Origin: Palsa-892 sp963751615
Lineage (GTDB): Bacteria > Pseudomonadota > Alphaproteobacteria > Rhizobiales > Xanthobacteraceae
DNA: 64,000 bases
Assembly (NCBI GenBank): GCA_963751615.1
Contig: CAVVVG010000001.1
Span: 1 to 64,000 of the forward strand
Reading direction: 5' to 3'
Below are positions 54,899 to 63,979 of this stretch, one piece after another; position 1 is the first letter of the stretch, and the number at the start of each line of letters is the position of its first letter. A program made the translations under genes and the position numbers. A model generated the notes under the pieces. The model had not been told where the DNA came from. It did not search any database and saw nothing but the letters and a program-made list of their open reading frames with translations.

Positions 54899-56038
54899 AT
54901 GTTAGTCGCCAAACACGGAAAGTCCAGTTTGCCGCGTCGATCGTCGCGCTCTAGTTCGTCGACCACCAATCGGGTGTCGTTGCGCGCCGACAGTAATCCG
55001 TTTGTTACAATTGCAATACCAACCTTTAATAGAGCGTCCTTGCTGAAAGAATGTATTCTTTCGGTTCTTTCGCAAACATATCCCAATTACGAAATAATTG
55101 TTTCTGATAACGCGTCGACGGACGACACGCAAAAAGTGTTGCAACAATTTCGTGGTCAAAAGCTACGTGTCGTTACACAGAAAAACAATATCGGTCTCTT
55201 GCCAAACTGGAATGCGTGCTTGGCCGAAGCCAAAGGTGAGTATTTTTTGTTGGTTTCGGACGACGATAAGATTTCACCCTGGTTGCTAGAATCTTCTGTT
55301 GCTCTTGTGCGCCGTGATCGACAAATTCCGATCGTGATCGCATTAAGCGAAGTCTACTTTCCAGACGTTGAGCGCGCGTGGCAACCACACAGCAAACTTA
55401 AGACCGGCATTTGGAATGGTGTCGATATTTTAGAGGAGCTGTTAAAACTCCCAATGTTGGCGGGCATGAGCACCTATATGATTAGATCGGACGCGCTCCG
55501 TGCCCTGGGGGGATTTCCGGTGGACCATCCTCACGCGGCCGACCGAGCCGTCTGGGCTACTTTACTTTCAACCGGCAAGGCTGGCTTCGTCAATAAGACC
55601 TGCGGGTTGCTTCGCCTTCAGAACAGTGCACGCGAGACGTCAAGATTATCTATTGATCTGCGCCTCAGCGACAGCGAGAGGGTGACGAGCGAACTTATTG
55701 ATATGGCTGATCGGTCAATTAAAGATCCGAAAAAACGTGATAAGATTAAATCATTGTATAAGCGCTATGCTTCGCGCAGCGTATTTTTAAACCTCGCACA
55801 ATACCGCCGGGAGGGCGCAAAGTTAAAGGACGTGCTGCCTCTAATTTGGCAATGGCGAGCTAAATTGAAAGATGTAGGAGTGAGCTTTATTCCTGAATTG
55901 CTTTTTGCGCTGATAATGTTTTTTCTTCCGCCGCAGGTAGCCATTTGGTCTCGCCATTTCAGACGGAGCTATCGACATAGTTGGAACGGGAACTCCCCAA
56001 AGCGTTTGCCATTCACTTCTATGCGCTATCTCGATTGA
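54899..56038 (+). CDS. Family-2 glycosyltransferase
   Basis: About 379 residues from ATG 54899; TTG 54866 or GTG 54881 could also start it. FVTIAIPTFNRASLLKECIL, IIVSDNASTDDTQKVLQQF, NNIGLLPNWNACLAEAKGEY, LLVSDDDKISPWLLESSVAL (DDD for DXD) and DHPHAADRAVWATLLSTGKA are GT-A hallmarks. The C-terminal stretch VSFIPELLFALIMFFLPPQV is a membrane-binding helix. Transfers one sugar, probably the one made by the surrounding module. A 205-base gap precedes it and carries GCTAAGGTTAA at 54779. Confidence 0.82.
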   Translation: MLVAKHGKSSLPRRSSRSSSSTTNRVSLRADSNPFVTIAIPTFNRASLLKECILSVLSQTYPNYEIIVSDNASTDDTQKVLQQFRGQKLRVVTQKNNIGLLPNWNACLAEAKGEYFLLVSDDDKISPWLLESSVALVRRDRQIPIVIALSEVYFPDVERAWQPHSKLKTGIWNGVDILEELLKLPMLAGMSTYMIRSDALRALGGFPVDHPHAADRAVWATLLSTGKAGFVNKTCGLLRLQNSARETSRLSIDLRLSDSERVTSELIDMADRSIKDPKKRDKIKSLYKRYASRSVFLNLAQYRREGAKLKDVLPLIWQWRAKLKDVGVSFIPELLFALIMFFLPPQVAIWSRHFRRSYRHSWNGNSPKRLPFTSMRYLD

Positions 56039-56231
56039 ACTCGGCAGAACCAATGTTATGAACTGGAGCGCAGCAAGCATGCCCTACCCTGACGGCATAC
56101 ATTGGTGCTCCACTATATTTAAAGACGATCGCGGCTTGCCGATGCTTCCAATCGTGATCGATGCCGGTTCGCAGTATTTCGGGATATTGCGCAGTTCGAC
56201 TAGTTGTCAGGTCTGATAGAGAGCAATAGTG

Positions 56232-57308
56232 ATGCGAATCTTGTTGACCGGAAATCTCGGTTACATTGGTACAGTCCTCACGCCAATGTTGATTAAAAGA
56301 AACCATGACGTCGTAGGCTTCGATAGCGACCTCTACGCACGTTGCACATTTTCAGGTGGCGGTACGATCCACGAGGTGCCAACCATCCGCAAGGACGTGC
56401 GTGATGCCGAGCTGAACGACCTCACAGGTTTCGATGCAGTGCTACATCTGGCGGCCCTCTCCAATGATCCGCTTGGCGATTTCAAGACGGACATCACCGA
56501 TCAGATTAATCACCGAGCGAGTGTACGACTGGCCGAACTTGCGAAAAAGGCAGGGGTTCGGCGTTTTATATTGGCTTCGTCTTGCAGCAATTATGGCCTC
56601 GCAGGCGATGAGATGATCGACGAAACTGGCGCACTGAATCCGGTTACGGCCTATGGAGAATCGAAAGTAATGTCAGAGCGTGACATCTCGCAGATGGCAG
56701 GAGACGGCTTCTGCCCGACCTACTTGCGACCGGCGACTGCTTATGGTGTTTCGCCGCGGCTGCGCTTCGACATCGTACTTAACAATCTTGTCGCCTGGGC
56801 AGTGACAACGAAGCATATTCACTTGAAGTCGGATGGCTCGCCCTGGCGGCCGATTGTCCACATCGAGGACATCTCACGCGCGTTTATTGCCGTCCTCGAG
56901 GCACCAGCGGACGTGGTTTTTAACGAGGCATTCAATGTTGGTCAGACGAACCACAACTATCAAATACGGGATTTGGCCGAAATCGTAGCTGGCGTCGTGC
57001 CTGACTGCGAGATTGAATATGCGGCTGGCGCCGGACCTGATAAGCGTTCCTATCGGGTAAGCTTCGAAAAGATCAAGAAAATGCTGCCGCAATTCCAGCC
57101 AAAGTGGGACGCGAAGACGGGCGCGGAGCAGCTTTATCAGACGTATCGTTCGTCTGGCCTCACCCTCCAGGAGTTTGAGGGCCCCCGCTATCAGCGCATT
57201 GGTCACATCAAGAAACTGATCACTGAAGGAATCCTCGATACCGAATTACGTTATAGGAGGCAAAACCACGATGAATTGGTCGTGGCCGCGCTTTCGCCGC
57301 ATGCGTAG
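56232..57308 (+). CDS. NAD-dependent nucleotide-sugar epimerase/dehydratase
   Basis: 358 residues. MRILLTGNLGYIGTVLTPML is the NAD-binding motif, DVRDAELNDLTGFDAVLHLA, AALSNDP, the catalytic pair in ASSCSNYGLAGDEMIDETGA and AYGESKVMSERDI (YxxxK), PATAYGVSPRLRFDIVLNNL and EAFNVGQTNHNYQIRDLAEI complete the fold. It resembles the CDP-sugar/UDP-glucose epimerases found with RfbF-like genes. It does not look like a 4,6-dehydratase (no SSDKAYG-type Lys/Asp pair in the visible motifs). A GTG three bases earlier is possible. Confidence 0.83.
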   Translation: MRILLTGNLGYIGTVLTPMLIKRNHDVVGFDSDLYARCTFSGGGTIHEVPTIRKDVRDAELNDLTGFDAVLHLAALSNDPLGDFKTDITDQINHRASVRLAELAKKAGVRRFILASSCSNYGLAGDEMIDETGALNPVTAYGESKVMSERDISQMAGDGFCPTYLRPATAYGVSPRLRFDIVLNNLVAWAVTTKHIHLKSDGSPWRPIVHIEDISRAFIAVLEAPADVVFNEAFNVGQTNHNYQIRDLAEIVAGVVPDCEIEYAAGAGPDKRSYRVSFEKIKKMLPQFQPKWDAKTGAEQLYQTYRSSGLTLQEFEGPRYQRIGHIKKLITEGILDTELRYRRQNHDELVVAALSPHA

Positions 57309-58674
57309 TAAGCGAGCGGATGTTTCCGGCATTATGCATTCGCCCGAAAATTTTATCGAACCCATCATAACCGAAGGCATCGGCGAGGAACTATTTGCCT
57401 TTGCGGCCCAAATATATCCTATTTGCCGGAGCATTACCGGAAATGGAGTACGAGAGACGTTGCGCAAGATCGGCGCGCACATCCCATTAGAAGTTCATGA
57501 AGTACCAACGGGTACGGCTGTCTTCGATTGGGAGATTCCTCGTGAATGGAATATTCGCGACGCGTACGTAAAGAATGAGCGCGGTGAAAAAATTGTCGAC
57601 TTTGCGCAGTCAAATCTGCATGTGATGAGCTACAGCGTGCCGGTACGAAAGCATGTCTCGTTGGCCGAGCTCAAGAAACACATTCATACCCTGCCAGAAC
57701 AACCCGATTTGATTCCCTATCGTACCTCCTACTATGCGGAGGACTGGGCATTTTGCATGGCGCATCGTCGGCTCGAAGCCCTGCAACCGGGGACCTATGA
57801 GGTCGTCATCGACTCAAGCCTCGAAGATGGGTTTCTGACTTATGGCGAATATCTGCACAGAGGCAAAACTGAAGATGAAATTCTGCTTTCGGCTCACGTC
57901 TGTCATCCCTCGCTTGCCAATGACAACTGTTCGGGATTGGCGCTTCTCACGTATCTTGGGAAGCGGATGGCAGGATTGCGAACGCATTACAGCTACCGTT
58001 TCCTGTTCGCTCCTGGCACAATCGGCGCAATAACATGGCTAGCGCGCAATCAGGATAAGAGCGACCACATCAAACATGGTCTCGTCGTTTCCATGGTCGG
58101 CGATGGCGGTGGTCCAACTTACAAGAAGAGCCGACGTGGTGACGCGAAGATCGATCGAGCCGCGATGCATGTTCTTCGTCACTGCGGGCTCAATCCCACA
58201 ATCCTCGATTTTTCTCCTTACGGCTATGATGAGCGACAATTCTGTTCGCCGGGGTTTAATTTGCCGGTCGGGCTCTTTCAACGCAGCCAGTTTGCAACAA
58301 TTCCGCAATATCATACTTCAGCCGACAATCTCGAGCTTATCCGACCGCATTACTTGGCCGAGTCTTATCACTTGATCGCAAAAATGCTGGGCGTGATTGA
58401 AAATGACAGGATGTTTCAGAATATGGTGCCAAAATGTGAACCTCAGCTCGGAAGGCGCGGTCTCTATGGCCCAATGAGCGGAGACAAAGACAGCGTTGAT
58501 CGGAATATGGCAATGTTGTGGGTTCTAAATTTCTCTGACGGTGCACATTCACTACTCGACATCGCCGAGCGCGCTAAGTTGCCATTTGGGGTCATCTACA
58601 ATGCCGCGAAGCTACTTCAACAACACGGCCTTCTCATGGACCCAAGTTCTCGACCTCATGAATTTAAGCTGTGA
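57271..58674 (+). CDS. DUF4910 aminopeptidase-like zinc protein with C-terminal winged helix
   Basis: 467 residues. Start ATG 57271 lies 38 bases inside the upstream epimerase gene, with a strong ribosome site TAGGAGGC just ahead, so the two are coupled. AFAAQIYPICRSITGNGVRE is the usual N-terminal block. ILLSAHVCHPSLANDNCSGL holds metal ligands (His and Asp) as in M28 aminopeptidases; GYDERQFCSPGFNLPVGLFQ and YHTSADNLELIRPHYLAES the others. The last about 80 residues (MLWVLNFSDGAHSLLDIAER, LPFGVIYNAAKLLQQHGLLM) form a winged-helix unit. Often found in surface-polysaccharide loci with PIG-L and RfbF. Peptidase or amidohydrolase; the substrate is not established. Confidence 0.85.
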   Translation: MNWSWPRFRRMRSKRADVSGIMHSPENFIEPIITEGIGEELFAFAAQIYPICRSITGNGVRETLRKIGAHIPLEVHEVPTGTAVFDWEIPREWNIRDAYVKNERGEKIVDFAQSNLHVMSYSVPVRKHVSLAELKKHIHTLPEQPDLIPYRTSYYAEDWAFCMAHRRLEALQPGTYEVVIDSSLEDGFLTYGEYLHRGKTEDEILLSAHVCHPSLANDNCSGLALLTYLGKRMAGLRTHYSYRFLFAPGTIGAITWLARNQDKSDHIKHGLVVSMVGDGGGPTYKKSRRGDAKIDRAAMHVLRHCGLNPTILDFSPYGYDERQFCSPGFNLPVGLFQRSQFATIPQYHTSADNLELIRPHYLAESYHLIAKMLGVIENDRMFQNMVPKCEPQLGRRGLYGPMSGDKDSVDRNMAMLWVLNFSDGAHSLLDIAERAKLPFGVIYNAAKLLQQHGLLMDPSSRPHEFKL

Positions 58675-59041
58675 TAAGGGAAGTTTGTGCGGAATGTGAA
58701 ATTACGACTTGGTTCAAATAGTCATCCTTGAGGTGTGTGGGACGTTCTCCACTCTTGTCGAACCACCGCTAGCGCTCGAGAAATGGAAAATGATATCCGC
58801 TCTGATGGTCTCGATGAACGTCTTTTATTTTTTACATTCTAATCTGAACGGCGAAGAGAATTGAAGTTATGAAAATTTCTACGCAATGGACATTTGATGG
58901 GTAGGCGATTGCAATTACCTAATCGAAAACACAGTAGAAGCCATTAGCTCCTAACTGCCGGCACAGTCTCCAATGATTCGAAATTGCGCACAGAATCTCG
59001 CCGTGCTTTTCGTCGTTCGCAGTAACGATTAGAGCTTGCAG
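58675..59041. other. Gene-free stretch at the right end of the polysaccharide locus
   Basis: 367 bases between convergent genes. No coding frame or convincing terminator seen. Confidence 0.5.
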
Positions 59042-59920
59042 TTACTGGCTGACCGGAGAACTGGCCTTCTTGATGACTGTTGTCTGGAACGTAAATGTCG
59101 GGGGCGCTTCGGAAGTCTGTCCGCTGCTGCTGTTTTGTTTTGCCACAGTCGTTCCGAGGGAAATGGAGGAAAACCCGGGTTGGAACGTTGAGACCCGATT
59201 TAAGGTTCCCGAGGCACCGGGTCCAGCGGCACGCCCAGTTGCACCGGTCGCATCGCCATTACGCGCATCAAAAAGTGACATTTTGCCAGTCCAAGTTTTT
59301 GTGTCGGACTGACCATCGGGGTGAACGGTAAGCAAAGTGTTTTCTGAATCTAATGAAACGGTCGCCTGTGAGGCATCGATGAGCGCCTTTGCCTTTCCTT
59401 TCACGAGAAGGAGTTCAAATATATCCGGGGTCGAATTAAATTCGATAATCGTACCGCGCACGCCAATCGTCGCCATCGGCGTTTTAATCGTGTAACTGCT
59501 TGAATCCTGCGTGCCGGTGACGAAACGGAACACTCCCTTTGTCGCATATAAAACTACGTCGCCTTTGGGGCGGTCAGGATCAAATACGAAACGATCGAGG
59601 ACGACTTCCGATCTGCTTCCAATGCTGATGCCAGTTCGATCGAGTAACTGTAATTGCGTCGAACTGTCGTCATCGGTGCGTACGACCTGGTCCATGAAGA
59701 CTTCGCTGCCCGTCGACAGGAGCTGCTCGTTGCCGTGAATGATGCCCATGACCCTTTTATTGACCACGGTCGCCGTACCGGCCTTTATGTCGGTGGCAAA
59801 TGATATCTGCGGACAAAGCATCAGGCCGAGCGCAAATCCCAGCCCAAGCAGGCCGCAGCCCTTTGCGACGCGCAAGTTGCTTGTTGCAAAGCGAGCTTCA
59901 AAATCGTTCGCGACGCTCAT
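59042..59920 (-). CDS. Exported FecR-domain protein
   Basis: 292 residues. The N-terminal hydrophobic leader GCGLLGLGFALGLMLCPQIS is cut about SFA/TD. Then FecR domain: AGTATVVNKRVMGIIHGNEQ, LLSTGSEVFMDQVVRTDDDS, SSTQLQLLDRTGISIGSRSE, VVLDRFVFDPDRPKGDVVLY, YTIKTPMATIGVRGTIIEF. The tail is Ser/Thr-rich and disordered. Unlike classical FecR it has no cytoplasmic sigma-binding region and no sigma-factor gene is adjacent; such stand-alone FecR proteins are common in Hyphomicrobiales and of unknown function. AGGAGGTTG upstream supports the start at 59920. Confidence 0.8.
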   Translation of the reverse strand: MSVANDFEARFATSNLRVAKGCGLLGLGFALGLMLCPQISFATDIKAGTATVVNKRVMGIIHGNEQLLSTGSEVFMDQVVRTDDDSSTQLQLLDRTGISIGSRSEVVLDRFVFDPDRPKGDVVLYATKGVFRFVTGTQDSSSYTIKTPMATIGVRGTIIEFNSTPDIFELLLVKGKAKALIDASQATVSLDSENTLLTVHPDGQSDTKTWTGKMSLFDARNGDATGATGRAAGPGASGTLNRVSTFQPGFSSISLGTTVAKQNSSSGQTSEAPPTFTFQTTVIKKASSPVSQ

Positions 59921-60454
59921 AACAACCTCCTGAGGGATTGCAGAAACTGCAACCAGGCAATGTAATTAATATAGACTTAAGGATAGCCCAAAAATCCCAA
60001 TCCGCAAGGATAAGTTGAAGCTCTGAGACATTGTCTCGGGGCCGTAAATCCATTGATTCCATGGGAATTCAGCTCATATCCCTTGAATTTCCAATGGATT
60101 CCAAGCCCTTCTTCGCCCGACCTGCAAGGGGGGTCCAGCCCTGTATAGCCAGAGGCAAATAGTGTGGACCGCCCTAGGCGTTAGGGAAAGCGGGGGCAAA
60201 GCAGCGGCAGTGACTCATGGTAAGAATCGCTAGTTACCATCCGACGAGTGAACGAAGCGGCGGAAAACTAAATTGCGCTAAGTTTCACTGATGGCACAAT
60301 CTATCAACGTGCCGCCTCTGTGCGCGGCGAGCAATGTATTCCACCGAAGACGAGGCTTCGCGGCGTACCCAATTGGTGTGCAAACCTCAAATACCGAGGA
60401 TATTGAACTGGCGCGTCGTTTTTCTGTCAACGCGTGCCGACGACCTGAGCGCAG
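59921..60454. other. Gene-free region with inverted repeats between FecR and pyruvyl transferase genes
   Basis: 534 bases between divergent genes and so the probable promoter region of both. AATCCATTG at 60047-60055 pairs with CAATGGATT at 60092-60100, with further partial pairing inside. GAGACATTGTCTC (60025-60037) is a small palindrome. No coding frame seen. Confidence 0.45.
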
Positions 60455-61666
60455 ATGAAAAAACAGACGATCGGTCTCTTCGGCCTCTTCGGTGTCGATA
60501 ATTTTGGTAATGATGCCTCGTTAGAAACTATTCTTCTTTTTCTGCGCCGCGCTCGCCCCGATGCGAATCTGGTTTGCATCTGTGAAGGACCTAAACGCGT
60601 ACTGACAGATTATCACATCGCCGCAATCCCAATAAATTGGATACGTTCCGACAATTATTTGTTTCGGAATTTTAATCGGTTGCTGCTCAAAATTCCGGGC
60701 AGACTTGTCGATCTATTTTATACGTTCAGAGCAGTGAAACAATTCGACGTGATTATAGTACCAGGTACGGGAATTCTCGACGATTTCAATCAGTCGCCCT
60801 GGACGCTGCCATATGCGCTCTTAAAATGGTGTCTTGCTGCCAGAGTTCACAATATCAAGTTTGGATTTGTGAGCGTGGGGGCAGGCCCAATGGATAACCT
60901 TGTGAACCGGTGGCTCCTGAAGTCTGCCGCCAGACTGGCGAGCTATCGGTCTTATCGCGATAAGATATCGAAGGAATTCATGGAAAGCATCGGATTGGAC
61001 ACACGCAATGATCCAGTTTATCCGGACATCGTTTTTAAACTTCCGATGCCCGCCTCTCCTGCCAGACTACTTCAGGATGCGGACGTACTGACCGTCGGGG
61101 TTGGCGTTATGCAATATCATGGTCCGCGTGGCCGCGATGATGACGGTAAGCAATTCTACGATACTTACCTGAAGAATATCACGCGATTCGTACTTTGGTT
61201 ACTCGATCACGGTCATCGCGTTCGCCTTTTCGTCGGTGACGCGCTGGACCAGCATGCAGTTGATTTTATTCTCAATGCGGTGGCAGCGGAACGCGGCCAT
61301 TTATCGCACGAGCAACTTTCTGGCGCTCCGATTAAAACGTTCCATGATCTCATGCGTGAGATTGGTCACACGGACATCGTAGTTGCAAATCGATTTCATA
61401 ATCTCATCTTCGCACTTAAGCTCTGCAAGCCGACGATATCTTTGGGCTATCGGAAACGACACGGTGAATTGATGAACGAGATGGGACTCGGAGCATTCTC
61501 CCAACCATTGGAAAACTTAGATGTCGACCGTCTCATCGATCAATTCACAAGGCTGACATCGACACGGAAAAATTATATAGATACGATTGGAAAAACCAAC
61601 GTCGCTTATGAGAAGCTTCTGTCTCAGCAAGAAGACCTCCTGGCTGAGTCGCTTCTTTCACCGTAG
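60455..61666 (+). CDS. Polysaccharide pyruvyl transferase (CsaB-like)
   Basis: 403 residues. MKKQTIGLFGLFGVDNFGND is the family start; VIIVPGTGILDDFNQSPWTL, PYALLKWCLAARVHNIKFGF, GFVSVGAGPMDN, ADVLTVGVGVMQYHGPRG and DIVVANRFHNLIFALKLCKP with RxH follow in the usual order. Adds a pyruvate ketal from phosphoenolpyruvate to a sugar in a surface polymer, giving a negative charge. A stand-alone gene at the right edge of the locus, downstream of a 534-base gap; it may modify the EPS made by the locus. Confidence 0.84.
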   Translation: MKKQTIGLFGLFGVDNFGNDASLETILLFLRRARPDANLVCICEGPKRVLTDYHIAAIPINWIRSDNYLFRNFNRLLLKIPGRLVDLFYTFRAVKQFDVIIVPGTGILDDFNQSPWTLPYALLKWCLAARVHNIKFGFVSVGAGPMDNLVNRWLLKSAARLASYRSYRDKISKEFMESIGLDTRNDPVYPDIVFKLPMPASPARLLQDADVLTVGVGVMQYHGPRGRDDDGKQFYDTYLKNITRFVLWLLDHGHRVRLFVGDALDQHAVDFILNAVAAERGHLSHEQLSGAPIKTFHDLMREIGHTDIVVANRFHNLIFALKLCKPTISLGYRKRHGELMNEMGLGAFSQPLENLDVDRLIDQFTRLTSTRKNYIDTIGKTNVAYEKLLSQQEDLLAESLLSP

Positions 61667-61857
61667 TTGGCACTGTTTCCAGTGCACTGCGCCCGACCCT
61701 AAGCAGAGAGCGCGAATGTCGATCGGATGTCAGCTCCACATGCTATTCTGCGCTGGTGCAACGTCAAAGTCGGATATCTGCTCGCAATCTAATTGCCAGT
61801 GGCGATAGCGGCATCAAGACAAGGCGCTGAGAATTAAAGTATCGGCGATATTAACCT

Positions 61858-61894
61858 GGGCCGATAGCCGAACACCCTGTCGGCCCAATTTTTG
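61858..61894 (+). terminator. Probable rho-independent terminator
   Basis: Seven-base stem GGGCCGA (61858-61864) / TCGGCCC (61880-61886) with a 15-base loop, followed by AATTTTTG. About 190 bases after the pyruvyl transferase and before a convergent small gene. Confidence 0.6.
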
Positions 61895-61927
61895 TTTCTA
61901 GCCCGCTGCATCCAGTCGCGTTATTCA

Positions 61928-62222
61928 TCAGGGACAACCGGCCGTACGCCTGCAGTTGGCAAAACCTTCATTCGAGGTCGTCGAACAGTTGCGCGTTTTT
62001 TCCATTCGATCGGTAATGGCCTTACGCTCGTCGTCGGTAGGTTGCCTCAGATCCTTTGGTACTACTCGCGGCGGAAGTTGGCCCTGGCAAGCCTTGAGAG
62101 CAGTTAGAACCTGTTTTTGGCAGGTTGCGCATACTGTGTTTTGGCCAAAGGCGCCACCGACACTCGAGATGATACCGACTACAAAGGCTAATCCCAAGAG
62201 TAAACGAAATTATTTTTTTCAT
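61928..62222 (-). pseudogene. Small exported Cys-containing protein, one frameshift
   Basis: A strong ribosome site (GGAGG) precedes ATG 62222: MKKIISFTLG, then after one base shift near 62190 AFVVGIISSVGGAFGQNTVC, a good Sec leader. The mature part TVCATCQKQVLTALKACQGQ, RVVPKDLRQPTDDERKAITD and RNCSTTSNEGFANCRRTAGC has six Cys, probably disulfides. About 97 residues. No family recognised. Convergent with the pyruvyl transferase gene. Confidence 0.55.
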
Positions 62223-62622
62223 ATTGGGCCTCCTTCGATTTCATACTTTGCAGTTTAGCCCGATCAAACAGAACTGGAAGCCACAAATGGCTCACCCACC
62301 TGCAAGACCTCAGTGAATATTACTCTAACTTGGACTTTTTGACCGAGCACGTGAGCGAATAAGCGTAGACTCCCCTCTCGCGCTAGAGGTTCACATCTTC
62401 AAAGTCTCGTATTCTGCAATCTGGGTGGTCGCGCTGAAACTGTGAAAGACGCTACAGTCGCGTGCGGGAACGGCAAGTAACAGCACAATTTCGGCTCGCG
62501 ATTCCGCTAACGCCCATAGCACAGTGTACGAAACACTCCGCTTCTCCAAAACTTCTATACGTTAGCCTGCGAACAAAGTATAATCAAACGCATCTTCAGA
62601 ATGAGATGGGTAACAATTCTCA
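62223..62622. other. Gene-free stretch
   Basis: 400 bases between a leftward small gene and the AT-rich gene at 62623. No coding frame, repeat or RNA structure was recognised. It must hold promoters for both. Confidence 0.45.
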
Positions 62623-63489
62623 ATGTCCAACATAACAAAGGTTGTTTCAAAAGTTCGTCAGATTTTTAATCTGCCTAATCAGATTAGAGAGCTGCAAGAT
62701 CTTATTCTTTTTCATCAAACAAAGTTCCTTCAATTCAATAATCCAAACCCTCTAAATCGATTTGGAAAAAAATGTTTTTCTAAAGCTGACCAGGACGGAA
62801 TTACATTAGAGATCCTGAGAAGGATCAAAAAACTGGACATGGGTGTCTATGCTGAATTAGGCGATGGCGTTGGCGATGGTACAGAAAACAACACTTTAAT
62901 CCTGGCCGCGCTGGGATGGAAAGGTGTTTGGATCGGCGGTAATGATTTAAAGTTTGATATTGAGAATCGAGATCGCAAGAAATTGTACTATCTAAAAGAA
63001 CGGATCACTTTAGAGAATTTGACGAGCCTCACCAAGAAAGGGTTGAAGGAAATTGACTTAGAAGAATTGGATGTTATCTCCTTAGTCGACGGAAATAATA
63101 TATATTTTGCAGAAGAATTATTGGCGCATAACTTTAGACCAAAACTTTTTATCGTTGAATACAATGCCAAGTTCCCGCCACCGGTAGAGTTTCAAATTGC
63201 TTACGATTCTAAATTCACTTGGAAACACGACGATTACTTCTGCGCTTCATTGAGCAGCTTCAGTAAGTTGTTCAATAAATTTAATTATCGACTTATATGT
63301 TGTAATTCGCAGTCTGGGATCAATGCTTTTTTCATTGATGCGTCCTATTCAGAATTTTTCTCTGATGTGCCCACAGACATAGGTCAAATATACGTTGAGC
63401 CGCGATATTATGCGTACAACAAGTATGGTCACAACAAATCGATGCAGACGATAAAAAATATTATCAACGCGAATGGACGATCACGATAG
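62623..63489 (+). CDS. FkbM/methyltransferase-like hypothetical protein, AT-rich
   Basis: 288 residues. CFSKADQDGITLEILRRIK and VYAELGDGVGDGTENNTLIL look like a SAM-binding start (AEfGxGdGtEnNT); GWKGVWIGGNDLKFDIEN, LDVISLVDGNNIYFAEELLA, NFRPKLFIVEYNAKFPPPVE and HDDYFCASLSSFSKLFNKFN follow, in the order of bacterial FkbM-like proteins. The motif usually reading DGND is DGNN here. The gene is visibly richer in A+T than every neighbour, with many Lys/Asn/Ile AT-type codons, pointing to recent transfer. Possibly a sugar O-methyltransferase; not certain. Confidence 0.65.
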   Translation: MSNITKVVSKVRQIFNLPNQIRELQDLILFHQTKFLQFNNPNPLNRFGKKCFSKADQDGITLEILRRIKKLDMGVYAELGDGVGDGTENNTLILAALGWKGVWIGGNDLKFDIENRDRKKLYYLKERITLENLTSLTKKGLKEIDLEELDVISLVDGNNIYFAEELLAHNFRPKLFIVEYNAKFPPPVEFQIAYDSKFTWKHDDYFCASLSSFSKLFNKFNYRLICCNSQSGINAFFIDASYSEFFSDVPTDIGQIYVEPRYYAYNKYGHNKSMQTIKNIINANGRSR

Positions 63490-63704
63490 CAGTTGTGTCC
63501 GGCTGGAAATTAAATTCCAAGCGGTACTCACTAGAATTAGACTAATTCCAACTCTAGTACCCAGAACATCCGATAACTTTGCGCGCCTGCAATTTGTGTG
63601 TCGTGAATTCATACAGCCACTGGCGTGTGAGATTTGATGCGCGTCAATGCGTGTAGGCAGCTTGAAGCTAAATAGATTCGTGCAAGCCTGATCAGGAGAC
63701 ATCG

Positions 63705-63914
63705 ATGCGAAAGGCATTCAAAGCTGCCCCATGGCCGACGGCCATAATTGTAATCGGCATGGCGGCTACCCCGGTGTGGACGGTGGTGGTGATTTTGGTT
63801 TCTATATCAGTGGCTTGTGTCGCAAATCGTCCACTAATCCTTCTGCTCTCCGTCGTTTCCCGAATAGCCAACCAGACAGCATATTGCCTGTTAGTGATCT
63901 TGATTTTGGCGTGA
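63705..63914 (+). CDS. Possible small membrane protein (or frameshifted start of a longer gene)
   Basis: AGGAGAC lies 5 bases before ATG 63705. The frame gives 69 residues with two hydrophobic stretches (AIIVIGMAATPVWTVVVILV and LVILILA). From about 63770 another frame (GVDGGGDFGFYISGLCRKSS, and on) stays open to the window end, so an indel here could join MRKAFKAAPWPTAIIVIGMA to a different protein. Neither version is recognised. Confidence 0.3.
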   Translation: MRKAFKAAPWPTAIIVIGMAATPVWTVVVILVSISVACVANRPLILLLSVVSRIANQTAYCLLVILILA

Positions 63915-63942
63915 AAATGCCAAATGCGATGCCACCAAATAA

Positions 63943-63969
63943 CGAAATCGAGCTGGGGGCTCGATTTCG
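63943..63969. repeat. Perfect inverted repeat just before a ribosome binding site
   Basis: CGAAATCGAGC (63943-63953) and GCTCGATTTCG (63959-63969) form an 11-base stem with a TGGGG loop. GGAGGA begins right at its right end and is followed by ATG 63980. No T tract follows on the + strand, so it is a leader hairpin or operator rather than a terminator. Confidence 0.55.
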
Positions 63970-63979
63970 GGAGGACGCA

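Noticed and set aside
61667..61857. Open stretch after the pyruvyl transferase that looked like a cyclase fragment
   Set aside because: On reading all frames no conserved cyclase motif was found.
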